A stretch of DNA of 39,585 bases from Candidatus Limnocylindria bacterium (GCA_036523395.1 DATDEH010000045.1:1-39585); one strand, 5' to 3'; shown: positions 1 through 8,489, numbered from the stretch's first letter. Numbers and translations are program-made. The notes: generated by a model not told the origin, from the sequence alone.

Positions 1-588
1 ACCGAGCGTCTTCACACCGCACCGAAGGTGTACGACGCGCTCGTGCGCTTCGGTAGCGAGACGGCGACCGACGACCGGGAAGGCGAGCCAACGCGCAGCG
101 CAGCGGCGCCCATCCACGCGACCGGCATCGAGGCGGGTCTCGTTCCATTACGCGGCGCCATACGGCAGATCCCGCCCGCGTACGCTGCGGTAAAGGTCAG
201 AGGTCGGACGGCGTATTCGCGTGCGCGGAGTGGGGAAGCGGTCGAGCTCGCGGCGCGCGAGGTGCAGGTCTACAGACTCGAGATGATCGAATGGAATCCA
301 CCGGACGTTCGCCTCCTGATCGTCTGCGGAAGCGGCACGTACGTTCGATCGATGGCACGCGATCTCGGTCGGGCGCTCGGGTCGGCCGCGCACCTGGCCG
401 CGCTGCGGCGCCTCGCGATCGGCGGGCTCGATATCGCCGACGCGACGGGGATCGAGGCGTTGCGCGCCGCCGGCCGCGATGCCGCGGCCGCGCGACTGCG
501 CGTGATGAACGACTCCATCATCGAGCTGCCTCGCCGGTATCTCGACGAGCCCGCCGGTAGACTCGTCCCTGCGGGGGGACCCACGTGA
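1..588 (+). CDS. truB: tRNA pseudouridine(55) synthase TruB, 3' part (5' end outside window)
   Basis: TruB makes pseudouridine 55 in the T-loop of tRNAs in the cytoplasm. The frame is open from base 1, so the start and the catalytic-Asp motif (GTLDPxA in the family) lie upstream of the window. What remains matches the TruB core: a KVYDALVRFGSET strand, the QIPPAYAAVKVRGRTAYSRAR segment (family pattern PPxYSAxKxxGxxAYxxAR), and GSGTYVRSMARDLGRALG followed by AHLAALRRLAIG, the usual TruB C-terminal core. A short tail follows and no PUA domain is obvious. The stop TGA overlaps the GTG of the next gene (GTGA at 585-588). The identification is firm; only the length is unknown. Confidence 0.93.
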   Translation, partial: TERLHTAPKVYDALVRFGSETATDDREGEPTRSAAAPIHATGIEAGLVPLRGAIRQIPPAYAAVKVRGRTAYSRARSGEAVELAAREVQVYRLEMIEWNPPDVRLLIVCGSGTYVRSMARDLGRALGSAAHLAALRRLAIGGLDIADATGIEALRAAGRDAAAARLRVMNDSIIELPRRYLDEPAGRLVPAGGPT

Positions 589-2093
589 TCAAGGCGGCAG
601 AACGTTTCGCCCGCGCTGCTCTCCAGGCATGGCGCGAGCTGTCGCTCGACGCGAAGGTCGTGAGCGCGGTCGGGACGGCAAACTGGTTGCTGCTGTTCGG
701 GAACCACACGACCGTCGCGGCGACGACCGACGTGCCGCTCTGGCAGCTCTTCCCGTTCGGCGCCGACATGCTTTTCCTGATCGCGTGCGGCGTCCTGCCG
801 ATCGCGTATGCGATGCGCGATCACCGCTGGGGCGCCGCGTTCACGTCTCGTCAGCGAGCGATCCATCTCGCGTCGATCGTCGCTGTCTTCGTCATCGTGC
901 CGACCCTCGTCTCGATCGTGTTGCGCGAGACGGGGAAGCCGTACACCTACATCCATGACGGCGCGCTGATGATCGAGTGGGCTGCGCGGAAGCTCCTCCT
1001 CGGACAGAACCCATACGTCGCCGACTACCTCGACACGCCGCTCTACTACTGGCCGATGGTGAACAACCCCGCGCTGTATCACCTCACGTATTTCCCGTTC
1101 CTGTTCCTCATCACGACGCCGTTCGTGTGGCTGTTCGACAAGGTCGGGCTCTTTTGGGATCAGCGCTACCTGTACCTGCCGGCGTTTGTCGCGACCCTTG
1201 CGGTCGTGCCGCTCCTCGCGCGTCGCGTGGACAACCGCCTCGCCCTTGTCGCGCTCATCGCGCTCAACCCGCAGCTCTTCCCGTTCGTCGTCGAGGGTCG
1301 GAACGACTTCTTTGTGCTGCTGTTCCTCTTCGCGGGACTCGTGCTCCTGCAACGCGAACGCCGGACGCTGGGACCGCTCGCGATCGCGATCGCAGCGGCG
1401 GCCAAGCTGCACGCTGTCTTCATCATGCCGTTCGTCGCGGTGTGGCTCCTCGCCACTCGCCGGCCGCGCACGCTCCGCGAGGCACGGGATGCGCTCTGGG
1501 GGCCGCTGTGGCCGGCGACGCTCTTCCTGGCCATCACGTTCCTGCCGTTCCTCATCAATGACTTCGCTGCTTTCTATGACGACGTCGTGCGCTACAACGC
1601 CGGCGGCGCGGCCTGGACCTATCCGATCTCGGGCATGGGCTTCTCGGCGATCCTCCTCGCTCTCGGTGTGATCGAGTTCCGGCAGGCGGACTTCCCATTC
1701 GCCGCGATCGAGATCGCGGTCGCGACGCCGATCGCGGTCTGGTGGATGTGGAAGCTCTGGAAGCGTCCGACGCTCGCGACGCTGCTCACGGGTTATGCGC
1801 TGACGCTGCTCGCATTCCTCTTCTTCGGTCGCTATTTCCAAGGGAACTACCTCGGCTACATCCTCGCCGTGGCCACGCCGGCGATATTCCTCACGGCGGA
1901 GGCGAGGGTGCCGGCGAAGAGACGGATACGCATGCGACAAACCCTCGAGCGCGCCAGCGCGGAGCGGGACCCGGCCGCCGCGGCAGCGGCGGGGCCGCTG
2001 CCGGTCGCGACCCCGGCAGCGGAGGGACCCGCGAGCACGGGCGACCTTCCCCTAGAGCCGGTGCCAGCGCCGGCAGGGAGGTCGGTCGACTAG
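585..2093 (+). CDS. Polytopic membrane protein, GT-C / GT87-like glycosyltransferase
   Basis: The 502-residue product is very hydrophobic, with about nine or ten membrane segments between residues 40 and 440. Features seen in lipid-linked sugar transferases of the GT-C fold (GT87/DUF2029 type) are an early loop with an acidic residue (YIHDGALM) followed by LLLGQNPYVADYLDTPLYYWP, a VEGRNDFF loop, and an AAAAKLHAVFIMPF segment. Such enzymes use polyprenyl-phosphate sugars on the outer face of the membrane. The last 60 residues are charged, then Ala/Pro-rich and probably disordered. The GTG start overlaps the truB stop by four bases, so it is probably translated by coupling. It separates truB from ribF, which are adjacent in many bacteria. 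The family assignment is inference from topology and motifs; donor and acceptor are unknown. Confidence 0.6.
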   Translation: MIKAAERFARAALQAWRELSLDAKVVSAVGTANWLLLFGNHTTVAATTDVPLWQLFPFGADMLFLIACGVLPIAYAMRDHRWGAAFTSRQRAIHLASIVAVFVIVPTLVSIVLRETGKPYTYIHDGALMIEWAARKLLLGQNPYVADYLDTPLYYWPMVNNPALYHLTYFPFLFLITTPFVWLFDKVGLFWDQRYLYLPAFVATLAVVPLLARRVDNRLALVALIALNPQLFPFVVEGRNDFFVLLFLFAGLVLLQRERRTLGPLAIAIAAAAKLHAVFIMPFVAVWLLATRRPRTLREARDALWGPLWPATLFLAITFLPFLINDFAAFYDDVVRYNAGGAAWTYPISGMGFSAILLALGVIEFRQADFPFAAIEIAVATPIAVWWMWKLWKRPTLATLLTGYALTLLAFLFFGRYFQGNYLGYILAVATPAIFLTAEARVPAKRRIRMRQTLERASAERDPAAAAAAGPLPVATPAAEGPASTGDLPLEPVPAPAGRSVD

Positions 2094-2103
2094 TTTTCAC
2101 CGC

Positions 2104-3027
2104 GTGAGCGTGCTGAGCGACTTCGACGGATGGCCGCGCGGCCCACTCTCCATCGCGATCGGCGTCTTCGACGGCGTCCACCTCGGTCATCAGGCGCTCA
2201 TCCGACAGACCGCGGCGCGCGCAGCGCAGCAGGGCGGCAGAGCGCTCGCCGCGACGTTCGACCCGCTCCCTATACAGGCGCTCGCTCCCGGAGCGCCGCC
2301 GTCCGCGCTCTCTGACGTCGACGAAAGAGCGCGTCTCCTCCACGCCGCCGGAGCAGACGATGTCGTGGTCTTCCATTTCACGAAGCAGTTCGCCGCGCTC
2401 ACTGCCGACGAGTTCATCCATCGACTCGCCGATGCGGGCGCGGTGCGCCAGATCTTCATCGGCGAGGACTTCCAGTTCGGGCACGAACGCGGTGGGAACG
2501 TCAGGACCCTCGCCTCGGCCGGACCGAGGTACGGCTTCGAGGTGGTCGTCGCGCCGCCGGTGAAGCTTGACGGCGAGATCGTGAGCTCGACGCGGATACG
2601 AAACGCTCTGCTCGCCGGAGACGTCGACGGCGCCGCCCGGCTTCTCGGGCGCTCGTATGCGGTGACGGGCACGGTCGTGCACGGCGACAAGCGCGGCCGC
2701 GCGCTCGGCTACCCAACGATGAACCTCGCGGTGACGCGCGAACGCCTGCTGCCGCGGGATGGCATCTATGCGATGTGGGCGACGGTGAACGAGCAACGCG
2801 TGCCAGCGGCAGCGAGCCTTGGGGTCAGGCCGACGTTCGGCGGCGGGGATCGGGTGCTCGAGGCATTCCTGCTCGACTGGAAGGGCGACGCCTACGGCGA
2901 CACGATCGAGGCCGCCTTCGTGAAGCGCCTACGCGATGAGCTGCGCTTCGCGAGCGCCGCGGAGCTCAGCCAGCAGATCGCGCGCGATGTCGAGGCGACC
3001 CGCGAGGCACTGCGCGGACGTTCGTGA
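2104..3027 (+). CDS. ribF: Bifunctional riboflavin kinase / FAD synthetase RibF
   Basis: Converts riboflavin to FMN and FMN to FAD. The N-terminal nucleotidyltransferase domain (about residues 15-165) shows [28 protein letters not shown] and [14 protein letters not shown]. The C-terminal kinase domain (about 180-305) shows [20 protein letters not shown], with PTMN in place of the usual PTAN, followed by [21 protein letters not shown] and a C-terminal LRDELRF helix. The length of 307 residues is normal. Start is GTG 2104. There is no Shine-Dalgarno; instead TAGTTT (2091-2096), whose first three bases are the upstream stop codon, ends 7 nt before the start, which would fit a leaderless transcript. 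Confidence 0.95.
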   Translation: MSVLSDFDGWPRGPLSIAIGVFDGVHLGHQALIRQTAARAAQQGGRALAATFDPLPIQALAPGAPPSALSDVDERARLLHAAGADDVVVFHFTKQFAALTADEFIHRLADAGAVRQIFIGEDFQFGHERGGNVRTLASAGPRYGFEVVVAPPVKLDGEIVSSTRIRNALLAGDVDGAARLLGRSYAVTGTVVHGDKRGRALGYPTMNLAVTRERLLPRDGIYAMWATVNEQRVPAAASLGVRPTFGGGDRVLEAFLLDWKGDAYGDTIEAAFVKRLRDELRFASAAELSQQIARDVEATREALRGRS

Positions 3028-3053
3028 CGGATGGTCACCTCGTCGGGTACACT
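3024..3053 (+). promoter_or_regulatory. Putative rpsO promoter
   Basis: GTGACG (3024-3029), 18 nt, then GGG followed by TACACT (3048-3053) resembles a vegetative promoter with an extended -10. The predicted start near 3060 gives a leader of about 38 nt with its own ribosome binding site. Similar GGTACnnT boxes precede the glutamine synthetase gene and the 4-TM gene in this window. It overlaps the end of ribF. Confidence 0.4.
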
Positions 3054-3097
3054 TTCGACCACAAAACAAGATCTACGGATCAGAGAAAGGACAGTGG

Positions 3098-3370
3098 GTG
3101 CCGCCCGCTACGACGACATCCAAGCGTGAGCTCATCGAGACCTACCGACGCGACGAGAAAGACACCGGTTCGCCGGAGGTCCAGATCGCGGTCCTCACGC
3201 AGCGCATCAAGCATCTGACCGAACACCTACGCGCGGCCCGCCACGACAATTCCAGTCGTCGCGGCCTGCTCCAGATGGTCGGACAGCGGCGGCGGCTCCT
3301 CGCTTACCTGCACCAGAGATCACCCGAGCGTTACCAAGAGATCATCGGGCGACTCGGACTGCGGCGATAG
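3098..3370 (+). CDS. rpsO: 30S ribosomal protein S15
   Basis: S15 binds the central domain of 16S rRNA. The GTG at 3098 gives a 90-residue protein, the normal S15 size, and is preceded by AAAGG (3086-3090) at 7-nt spacing; upstream in-frame codons only extend it into ribF. Family hallmarks are all present: [23 protein letters not shown], then [22 protein letters not shown] and the terminal IGRLGLRR. An intrinsic terminator follows, then pnp, the same rpsO-terminator-pnp order as in Escherichia coli, where part of the transcription reads through. Confidence 0.97.
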   Translation: MPPATTTSKRELIETYRRDEKDTGSPEVQIAVLTQRIKHLTEHLRAARHDNSSRRGLLQMVGQRRRLLAYLHQRSPERYQEIIGRLGLRR

Positions 3371-3391
3371 CGAGGCCGCGAGAGCGCGGAT

Positions 3392-3420
3392 GACCCAGGG
3401 CCAGCCCTGGGTCTTTTCTT
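3392..3420 (+). terminator. Rho-independent terminator between rpsO and pnp
   Basis: A perfect 9-bp stem (3392-3400 with 3405-3413) with loop CCAG is followed by TTTTCTT. It lies 21 nt after the rpsO stop and 22 nt before pnp, so it probably attenuates rather than fully blocks pnp transcription. This is the only clear hairpin-plus-U-tract terminator on the + strand of the window. Confidence 0.85.
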
Positions 3421-3442
3421 AGAGGCGCACCCCAAACAACAC

Positions 3443-5665
3443 ATGCCAGTCACGCAAGCCCAGGCAACCATCAACGGCAAACCGCTCGTCTTCGAAACAG
3501 GCAAATTTGCAAAGCAGGCGGGCGGAGCCGTCACGGTGCGCTACGGCGACACGATCGTGTTCGCCGCGGCCACGGTCGCGAAGACCACGCGGCCGGGGAT
3601 CGACTTCTTCCCGCTCACGGTGGACTTCGAGGAGCGCCTGTACGCTGCGGGGAAGATCCCCGGATCGTTCCCGCGCCGCGAGGGTCGTCCGTCGGAGGAG
3701 GGCATCCTCACCGCCCGTCTCACGGATCGGCCCATCCGCCCGCTCTTCCCAAAGGGATTCAAGAACGACGTGCAGATCGTCGCGTCGGCGTGGTCCGCTG
3801 ACCAGGAGAACGACTACGACGTCCTGGTCGTCAACGCCGCGTCCGCCGCGCTCACGATCTCGGACGCGCCCTTCGAAGGGCCGATCGGATGCGTTCGCGT
3901 CGGCACGGTCGGTGGCAAGCTCACGCTCAACCCGACCATCCAGCAGATGGAAGAGAGCGATCTCGACCTCCTCGTGGCCGGGACGCGCGACTCGATCATG
4001 ATGATCGAGGCCGGCGCGCGTCAGGTGACCGAGGACTTCCTCGTCGACGCTCTCGCGCTCGCCCAGGAAGGCATCAAGGAGCTGTGCGAGGCGCAGGAGG
4101 AGCTCGGGCGCGCCGTCGGCAAGCCGAAGCTCCAGATCGCCCCGTCTCCCGACAACACGGCCAAGCTCGCGCCTGTCGTCGCGTTCCTCAAGGAGCGCAT
4201 TCACGCCAAGCTCCGCAATCCGGACAAGGCACAGCGCGAGACGGGGCTCGATCTCCTCAAGGCGGAAGCGGTCGCGCAGTTCGTCAGCGAGGGCAGCCTT
4301 GTTCTCGCCGAGGAAGTTGCGGCGACCTACGAGACGATCCTCGAGGAAGAATTTCGCCGCGCGGTCACCGAAGAGAACATGCGGCCAGATGGCCGCGACC
4401 GGACGACGATCCGTCCGCTCTCGATCGAGGTCGGCGTCCTGCCACGCACGCATGGCTCGGGCCTGTTCACGCGCGGGCAGACGCAGGTCCTCTCGGTCAC
4501 GACCCTTGGACCGACGGGCGATGAGCAGATCATCGACACGCTGTCGCCGGTGGACACCAAGCGCTACATGCATCACTACAACTTCCCGCCGTACTCGGTC
4601 GGTGAGGTGCGGATGATGCGTGGCGCCGGCCGTCGCGAGATCGGCCACGGCGCGCTCGCCGAGCGTGCTCTGCTCCCGGTCCTCCCGACGAAGGACGAAT
4701 TCCCGTACACGATCCGCGTCGTCAGCGAGACGCTCGAGTCGAACGGCTCGTCGTCGATGGCGTCGACCTGCGGGTCCACGCTGTCGCTCATGGACGCCGG
4801 GGTTCCGATCAAGGAGATGATCGCGGGCATCGCGATGGGTCTGGTGACCTCGGGCAAGAGGTACACGATCCTCACCGACATCCAGGGGCTCGAGGACCAC
4901 TACGGAGACATGGACTTCAAGGTCTGCGGCTCCGCCAAGGGCATCACCGCACTGCAGATGGACATCAAGATCAAGGGCATTTCGCTCGAGATCATGCGCG
5001 AGGCCTTCGCGCAGGCCCGCGAGGCTCGCCTGTTCATCCTGAAGGCGATGCAGGACGTCCTGCCGGCGCCACGTGCGGAGCTGTCGTTCTGGGCGCCGCG
5101 CATCGAGACGATCAAGATCCACCCGGACAAGATCCGCGAGGTCATCGGCCCCGGCGGCAAGATGATCCGCGCGATCCAGAGCGAGACCGGGACCAACATC
5201 GAGCTCGAGGACGACGGCACGGTGCGCATCACCGGCGCCAAGGCCGAGGGCCGCGAGAAGGCCAAGCAGATGATCCAGGGCCTCACGAGGGAGCCCGAGG
5301 TCGGCGAGGTCTTCGATGGCAAGGTCACGCGCATCATGTCGATCGGAGCGTTCGTCGAGTACCTGCCAGGCAAGGAAGGTCTCGTGCGCATCTCCGAGAT
5401 CTCGAACGATCGAGTCAACCGCATCGAGGACGTCGTGAAGGTCGGCGACAAGGTCCAGGTGAAGGTCGCCGAAGTCGACCGCCAGGGGCGCGTCAACCTC
5501 TCGATGCGCGCCGTGAACGAGGACGGCAACGGATTCGAGGAGCGGCAGCGTGCGGAACGCGCACGGTTCAACGACCGCGAGGGCGGCGACCGTGGTGGGT
5601 TCCGCCCCGGCGGACCCGGTGGTGGTGGGGGAGGCTTCCGGCGGAGCGGTCCGCCTCGCAGGTAG
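3443..5665 (+). CDS. pnp: Polyribonucleotide nucleotidyltransferase (PNPase)
   Basis: Phosphorolytic 3'-5' exoribonuclease of mRNA decay. The 740 residues contain two RNase PH-type domains: the first with PGSFPRREGRPSEEGILTARLTDRPIRPLFP, the second, catalytic one with GAGRREIGHGALAERALLP, SNGSSSMASTCGSTLSLMDAG and the acidic TDIQGLEDHYGDMDFKV segment that carries metal and catalytic residues. A KH domain (about 553-615, VIGPGGKMIRAIQ) and an S1 domain (about 619-690, GAFVEYLPGKEGLVRISEIS) follow. The last 50 residues are Arg/Gly-rich, likely an additional RNA-binding tail. ATG start; the TAG stop at 5663-5665 is followed at once by the next gene. Confidence 0.97.
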   Translation: MPVTQAQATINGKPLVFETGKFAKQAGGAVTVRYGDTIVFAAATVAKTTRPGIDFFPLTVDFEERLYAAGKIPGSFPRREGRPSEEGILTARLTDRPIRPLFPKGFKNDVQIVASAWSADQENDYDVLVVNAASAALTISDAPFEGPIGCVRVGTVGGKLTLNPTIQQMEESDLDLLVAGTRDSIMMIEAGARQVTEDFLVDALALAQEGIKELCEAQEELGRAVGKPKLQIAPSPDNTAKLAPVVAFLKERIHAKLRNPDKAQRETGLDLLKAEAVAQFVSEGSLVLAEEVAATYETILEEEFRRAVTEENMRPDGRDRTTIRPLSIEVGVLPRTHGSGLFTRGQTQVLSVTTLGPTGDEQIIDTLSPVDTKRYMHHYNFPPYSVGEVRMMRGAGRREIGHGALAERALLPVLPTKDEFPYTIRVVSETLESNGSSSMASTCGSTLSLMDAGVPIKEMIAGIAMGLVTSGKRYTILTDIQGLEDHYGDMDFKVCGSAKGITALQMDIKIKGISLEIMREAFAQAREARLFILKAMQDVLPAPRAELSFWAPRIETIKIHPDKIREVIGPGGKMIRAIQSETGTNIELEDDGTVRITGAKAEGREKAKQMIQGLTREPEVGEVFDGKVTRIMSIGAFVEYLPGKEGLVRISEISNDRVNRIEDVVKVGDKVQVKVAEVDRQGRVNLSMRAVNEDGNGFEERQRAERARFNDREGGDRGGFRPGGPGGGGGGFRRSGPPRR

Positions 5666-5668
5666 CCG

Positions 5669-6388
5669 CTGCTCTCACTGGTTCTCCCGGCCTATAACGA
5701 GGCTCGCCGTATCGCGGCGAGCCTCGCCGCATGCGCGGAATACTTCAGCGACCGTGGGATGGCCGCGGAGATCATCGTGGCGGACGACGGTTCGACCGAT
5801 CGCACCGGCGAGGCGTTCGCCGACGCGATGGCCGCTCTTCCGCAGTCCGGTCTCACCTATCGCTACCTCCCGCTGCCGCACCGCGGAAAGGGCTCCGCGG
5901 TGCGCGCCGGTGTGCAGAGCGCAACTGGCGACCCGATCGTCTTCCTCGATTCCGATCTCACGATCCCCGTGGAGATCATCGACAGGTTCCTGCGCGTGAT
6001 CGACGATGGCGCCGACATCGCCATCGCGTCCCGTTACGTTCCTGGCTCTGTCGTGCGGCGGCCGTGGTGGCGACGCCTCATGGGCAGCGGTTTCCGGGCG
6101 TGCGTGCACGCGCTCGTGCCCACCGATGTGCAGGACACGCAGTGCGGCGGAAAGGCATACACGGCGGAGGCGGCGAAGGACCTGTTCCACCGACAGCGAC
6201 TTCACGGCTTCGCGTTCGACGCGGAGGTCCTCTTTCTCGCGCGCCGCGCGCGCTACCGCGTCCGCGAGATCCCCTTCGCGCTGGTGCAGGACCACGAGAC
6301 GAGCATCAATTTCGCCGCGCAGGCGCCGCGGATGATTCGGGACCTCATACGCATCCGCGTGAACGACGTCCTGGGCCGGTACGGTTGA
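5669..6388 (+). CDS. GT2 glycosyltransferase, polyprenyl/dolichyl-phosphate sugar transferase type (probable CTG start)
   Basis: The family-2 fold is clear: LSLVLPAYNEARRIAASL as first strand, EIIVADDGSTDRTGEAF, HRGKGSAVRAGVQSATGD, the DXD-like FLDSDLTIP, and DTQCGGKAYTAEAA, typical of dolichyl-phosphate beta-glucosyltransferase relatives, which load a lipid phosphate with sugar at the cytoplasmic membrane face. The first in-frame ATG (5759) would delete the first nucleotide-binding strand and the PAYNE motif. Upstream of it the frame holds no ATG, GTG or TTG back to the pnp stop (5663-5665). The only plausible starts are CTG 5669 or CTG 5678; 5669 keeps the whole strand and has CAGG six nt before it. 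About 239 residues. It overlaps the next gene by TTGA. Function is confident at family level, start is inferred. Confidence 0.85.
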   Translation: MLSLVLPAYNEARRIAASLAACAEYFSDRGMAAEIIVADDGSTDRTGEAFADAMAALPQSGLTYRYLPLPHRGKGSAVRAGVQSATGDPIVFLDSDLTIPVEIIDRFLRVIDDGADIAIASRYVPGSVVRRPWWRRLMGSGFRACVHALVPTDVQDTQCGGKAYTAEAAKDLFHRQRLHGFAFDAEVLFLARRARYRVREIPFALVQDHETSINFAAQAPRMIRDLIRIRVNDVLGRYG

Positions 6389-7176
6389 GCGTCATCGTGA
6401 CCGCTGACGACCTCGGCCTCAGCGCGGGGGTGACGCGCGGCATCCTCGAGGCCCACCGGCGTGGTGTGGTGCGCTCGACGTCGCTCCTGGTGACGTTCGA
6501 AGCGGCAGAGGAGTCCGCGGCCCTGGCCCTGGCGGAGCCGGATCTGGAGGTCGGCCTGCACATCGATCTCGTCGGCGGCCGGCCGGCGAGCGATCCTGCG
6601 GCCGTGCCATCGCTGTGTGATGAGGACGGCCGCTTCTATCCGCTGCCGGAGTTCACCCGCCGTCTCTTCACCGGGCGGGTCCGTGCGAAGGAGCTGGCCG
6701 CGGAGCTTCGGGCGCAGGCGGCTCGAGCCCGGGCCTGGGGCGTCCCGGCGCTGGCGTGGGACTCGCATCGGCACGTCCACCTGATGCCGCCAGTCGCGCT
6801 CGTCGTCGGACACGTCGCCCGCGAGCTCGGCGTGCGCTGGGTACGCCGTGCGCGAGCGCCGCGCCTCCGCCCACAGGTCAAGGCCGCGTCATTGCACGCG
6901 GCCTCGCTCATCTCGGAGCTCGCGCTTCGCGGCCTGGGTGGACCATCCTGGTACGTCGATCTCACGTCGCAGCACCCGCGCCTCGACGCCGCCGGCGTTG
7001 CGCTCCTCGCCGCCTACGGCGGGCTGGGAGAGCTATCGGCGCATCCCGGGTACGTCGACGACGACCTCCGGACGCGCGATGTGCTCGTCGAGGAGCGCGC
7101 GGATGATCTCGCCCTGCTCACCGATCCTCTGCTGCGCACGGCGCTTGCGAGCGGCGTGATCTGGCGGGTGCACTGA
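6385..7176 (+). CDS. ChbG/YdjC-family (HpnK-like) carbohydrate deacetylase
   Basis: This family removes N-acetyl groups from sugars using a divalent metal. The 263-residue product starts with the diagnostic SVIVTADDLGLS (Asp-Asp pair), followed by VGLHIDLVGGRP, DSHRHVHLMPP (metal-binding His residues) and LSAHPGYVDDDLRTRD near the C terminus. TTG 6385 was chosen because it gives the standard short N terminus and overlaps the previous stop (TTGA); the frame stays open far upstream but that sequence is the shadow of the glycosyltransferase. Placed between a GT2 enzyme and a methyltransferase, it probably deacetylates a lipid-linked or envelope amino sugar, in the manner of HpnK or the ArnD/NagB-like steps; the exact substrate cannot be read. 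Confidence 0.85.
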   Translation: MSVIVTADDLGLSAGVTRGILEAHRRGVVRSTSLLVTFEAAEESAALALAEPDLEVGLHIDLVGGRPASDPAAVPSLCDEDGRFYPLPEFTRRLFTGRVRAKELAAELRAQAARARAWGVPALAWDSHRHVHLMPPVALVVGHVARELGVRWVRRARAPRLRPQVKAASLHAASLISELALRGLGGPSWYVDLTSQHPRLDAAGVALLAAYGGLGELSAHPGYVDDDLRTRDVLVEERADDLALLTDPLLRTALASGVIWRVH

Positions 7177-7862
7177 TGCCTGGCGCGACCGCGACCGGTG
7201 CTCTCGGGCGCGCGCTGCGCCGTTACGCGAGCGCGCCGATCGGCGCTCGTCTTTTCGTGCACGGTCGAGCGTTCCTGTCGGACCTCGCGGTGGTCGAGCG
7301 GTACGTCCCGAAGAAGGGCTTCATCGTCGACCTCGGCTGCGGCCACGGCCTGTTCGCGTGCGTGCTCCGCGAGGCATCCCCGACGCGGCGCGTGCTCGGC
7401 ATCGATCTCGATCCGAAGAAGATCGACGTCGCGCGGGGCGCGATCCAGGACACGCAGTGGCTCAGGTTCGAGGTCGGCGACATCGCCCTGGACACGCCGC
7501 CGCGCTGCGACGCGGTGACGATCGTGGACGTCCTCTACCTCCTTCCGTTCGAGATGCAGGAGAGCGTGCTGCGCAACGCAGCCGCCGCTCTCGGGGAGGG
7601 CGGTCCGCTGGTGGTGAAGGCGCAGGAACGCCGGCTCGATCCGCGTTACGCGCTCACGTACGGCCAGGAGCTGGTCACCGTCAGCTTGGGCTTCACGCAA
7701 GGCGGACGCGAGCGGTTCTATTTCCCGTCGCGGGCGGAGGCGCTCGCCATGTTCCAGCGCGCGGGATTCGTCGTGGATGTCGTCGAGATGCCCAAGCGCA
7801 TCTACACGGACGTGCTGTATCTGGCGAGAAAGGCCCCTACGAAAGCCGTGAGCGCGACATAA
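7176..7862 (+). CDS. SAM-dependent methyltransferase (class I), envelope-glycan operon
   Basis: A 228-residue Rossmann methyltransferase. Motif I is FIVDLGCGHGLFACVL (about residues 49-64), motif II is VLGIDLDPKKIDVARG, and a VTIVDVLYLLP segment corresponds to motif IV. There is no membrane segment apart from a mildly hydrophobic N terminus. ATG 7176 overlaps the preceding stop by one base (TGATG), making it the third gene of a glycosyltransferase-deacetylase-methyltransferase set. The acceptor is unknown; context suggests a sugar or lipid-linked glycan. Confidence 0.75.
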   Translation: MPGATATGALGRALRRYASAPIGARLFVHGRAFLSDLAVVERYVPKKGFIVDLGCGHGLFACVLREASPTRRVLGIDLDPKKIDVARGAIQDTQWLRFEVGDIALDTPPRCDAVTIVDVLYLLPFEMQESVLRNAAAALGEGGPLVVKAQERRLDPRYALTYGQELVTVSLGFTQGGRERFYFPSRAEALAMFQRAGFVVDVVEMPKRIYTDVLYLARKAPTKAVSAT

Positions 7863-7863
7863 T
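7858..7863 (+). promoter_or_regulatory. Putative leaderless -10 box for the uracil-DNA glycosylase gene
   Basis: CATAAT ends 8 nt before the ATG at 7872, and no Shine-Dalgarno lies in between. The box includes the TAA stop of the upstream methyltransferase gene, so part of the match may be coincidence. Confidence 0.35.
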
Positions 7864-7871
7864 CAGCGCGA

Positions 7872-8489
7872 ATGCAAGACGACCTGCGCATGCTCGCGGA
7901 CGAGATCCGGGCATGCACGGCCTGTCCCCTTCACCGGAGCGCACGACAGGCCGTGCCCGGGGAGGGAACCGCCGACTCCGGGATCTTCTTCCTCGGCGAA
8001 GCGCCCGGATACAACGAGGATCTCCAGGGCCGGCCGTTCGTCGGAGCCGCCGGCCAGCTGCTCGACGAGCTCCTGTCCGAGATCGGTCTGGACCGCAGCA
8101 AGGTGTTCATCACCAACGTGGTGCGGCACCGTCCACCCGAGAACCGCGATCCGCTGCCGGAGGAGGTCAGCGCCTGCGACGTCTGGCTTCGGCGTCACCT
8201 CGCCCTGCTGAAGCCGCGCGTCATCGTGACGCTTGGCCGTCACGCGATGGGGAAGTTCCTGCCCGGTGAGTCGATCTCACGGATCCATGGGCGCGCGCGC
8301 AAGGTCGACGGCCTCGTGATCTTCCCCGTGTATCACCCGGCCGCGGCGCTCCACCAGCCCGCGCTGCGCGGCGCGCTCACGGGCGACTTCGCCGCCCTCG
8401 CACAGTTGCTGGCGACGCAGCCGGTGGCGAAGGAGCCTGCGGCCGCCGAGAAGAAGGCCGTGGATCAGATGACGCTCTTTGGCAACTAA
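7872..8489 (+). CDS. Uracil-DNA glycosylase, family 4 (UDGa-like), with one Fe-S ligand Cys replaced by His
   Basis: Removes uracil from DNA at the start of base-excision repair. Family-4 motifs are GEAPGYNEDLQGRPFVGAAG (about 42-61), ITNVVRHRPPENRDP, VIVTLGRHAMGKFL and the uracil-binding VYHPAAALH. Family-4 enzymes hold a 4Fe-4S cluster with four Cys. Here C15, C18 and C102 align with the known ligands of the Thermus enzyme, but the third position is His86 (codon CAC 8127-8129) with matching spacing. The length, 205 residues, is normal, with a short extra C-terminal tail ending QMTLFGN. The stop lies inside the next gene (11-nt overlap). Confidence 0.9.
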   Translation: MQDDLRMLADEIRACTACPLHRSARQAVPGEGTADSGIFFLGEAPGYNEDLQGRPFVGAAGQLLDELLSEIGLDRSKVFITNVVRHRPPENRDPLPEEVSACDVWLRRHLALLKPRVIVTLGRHAMGKFLPGESISRIHGRARKVDGLVIFPVYHPAAALHQPALRGALTGDFAALAQLLATQPVAKEPAAAEKKAVDQMTLFGN

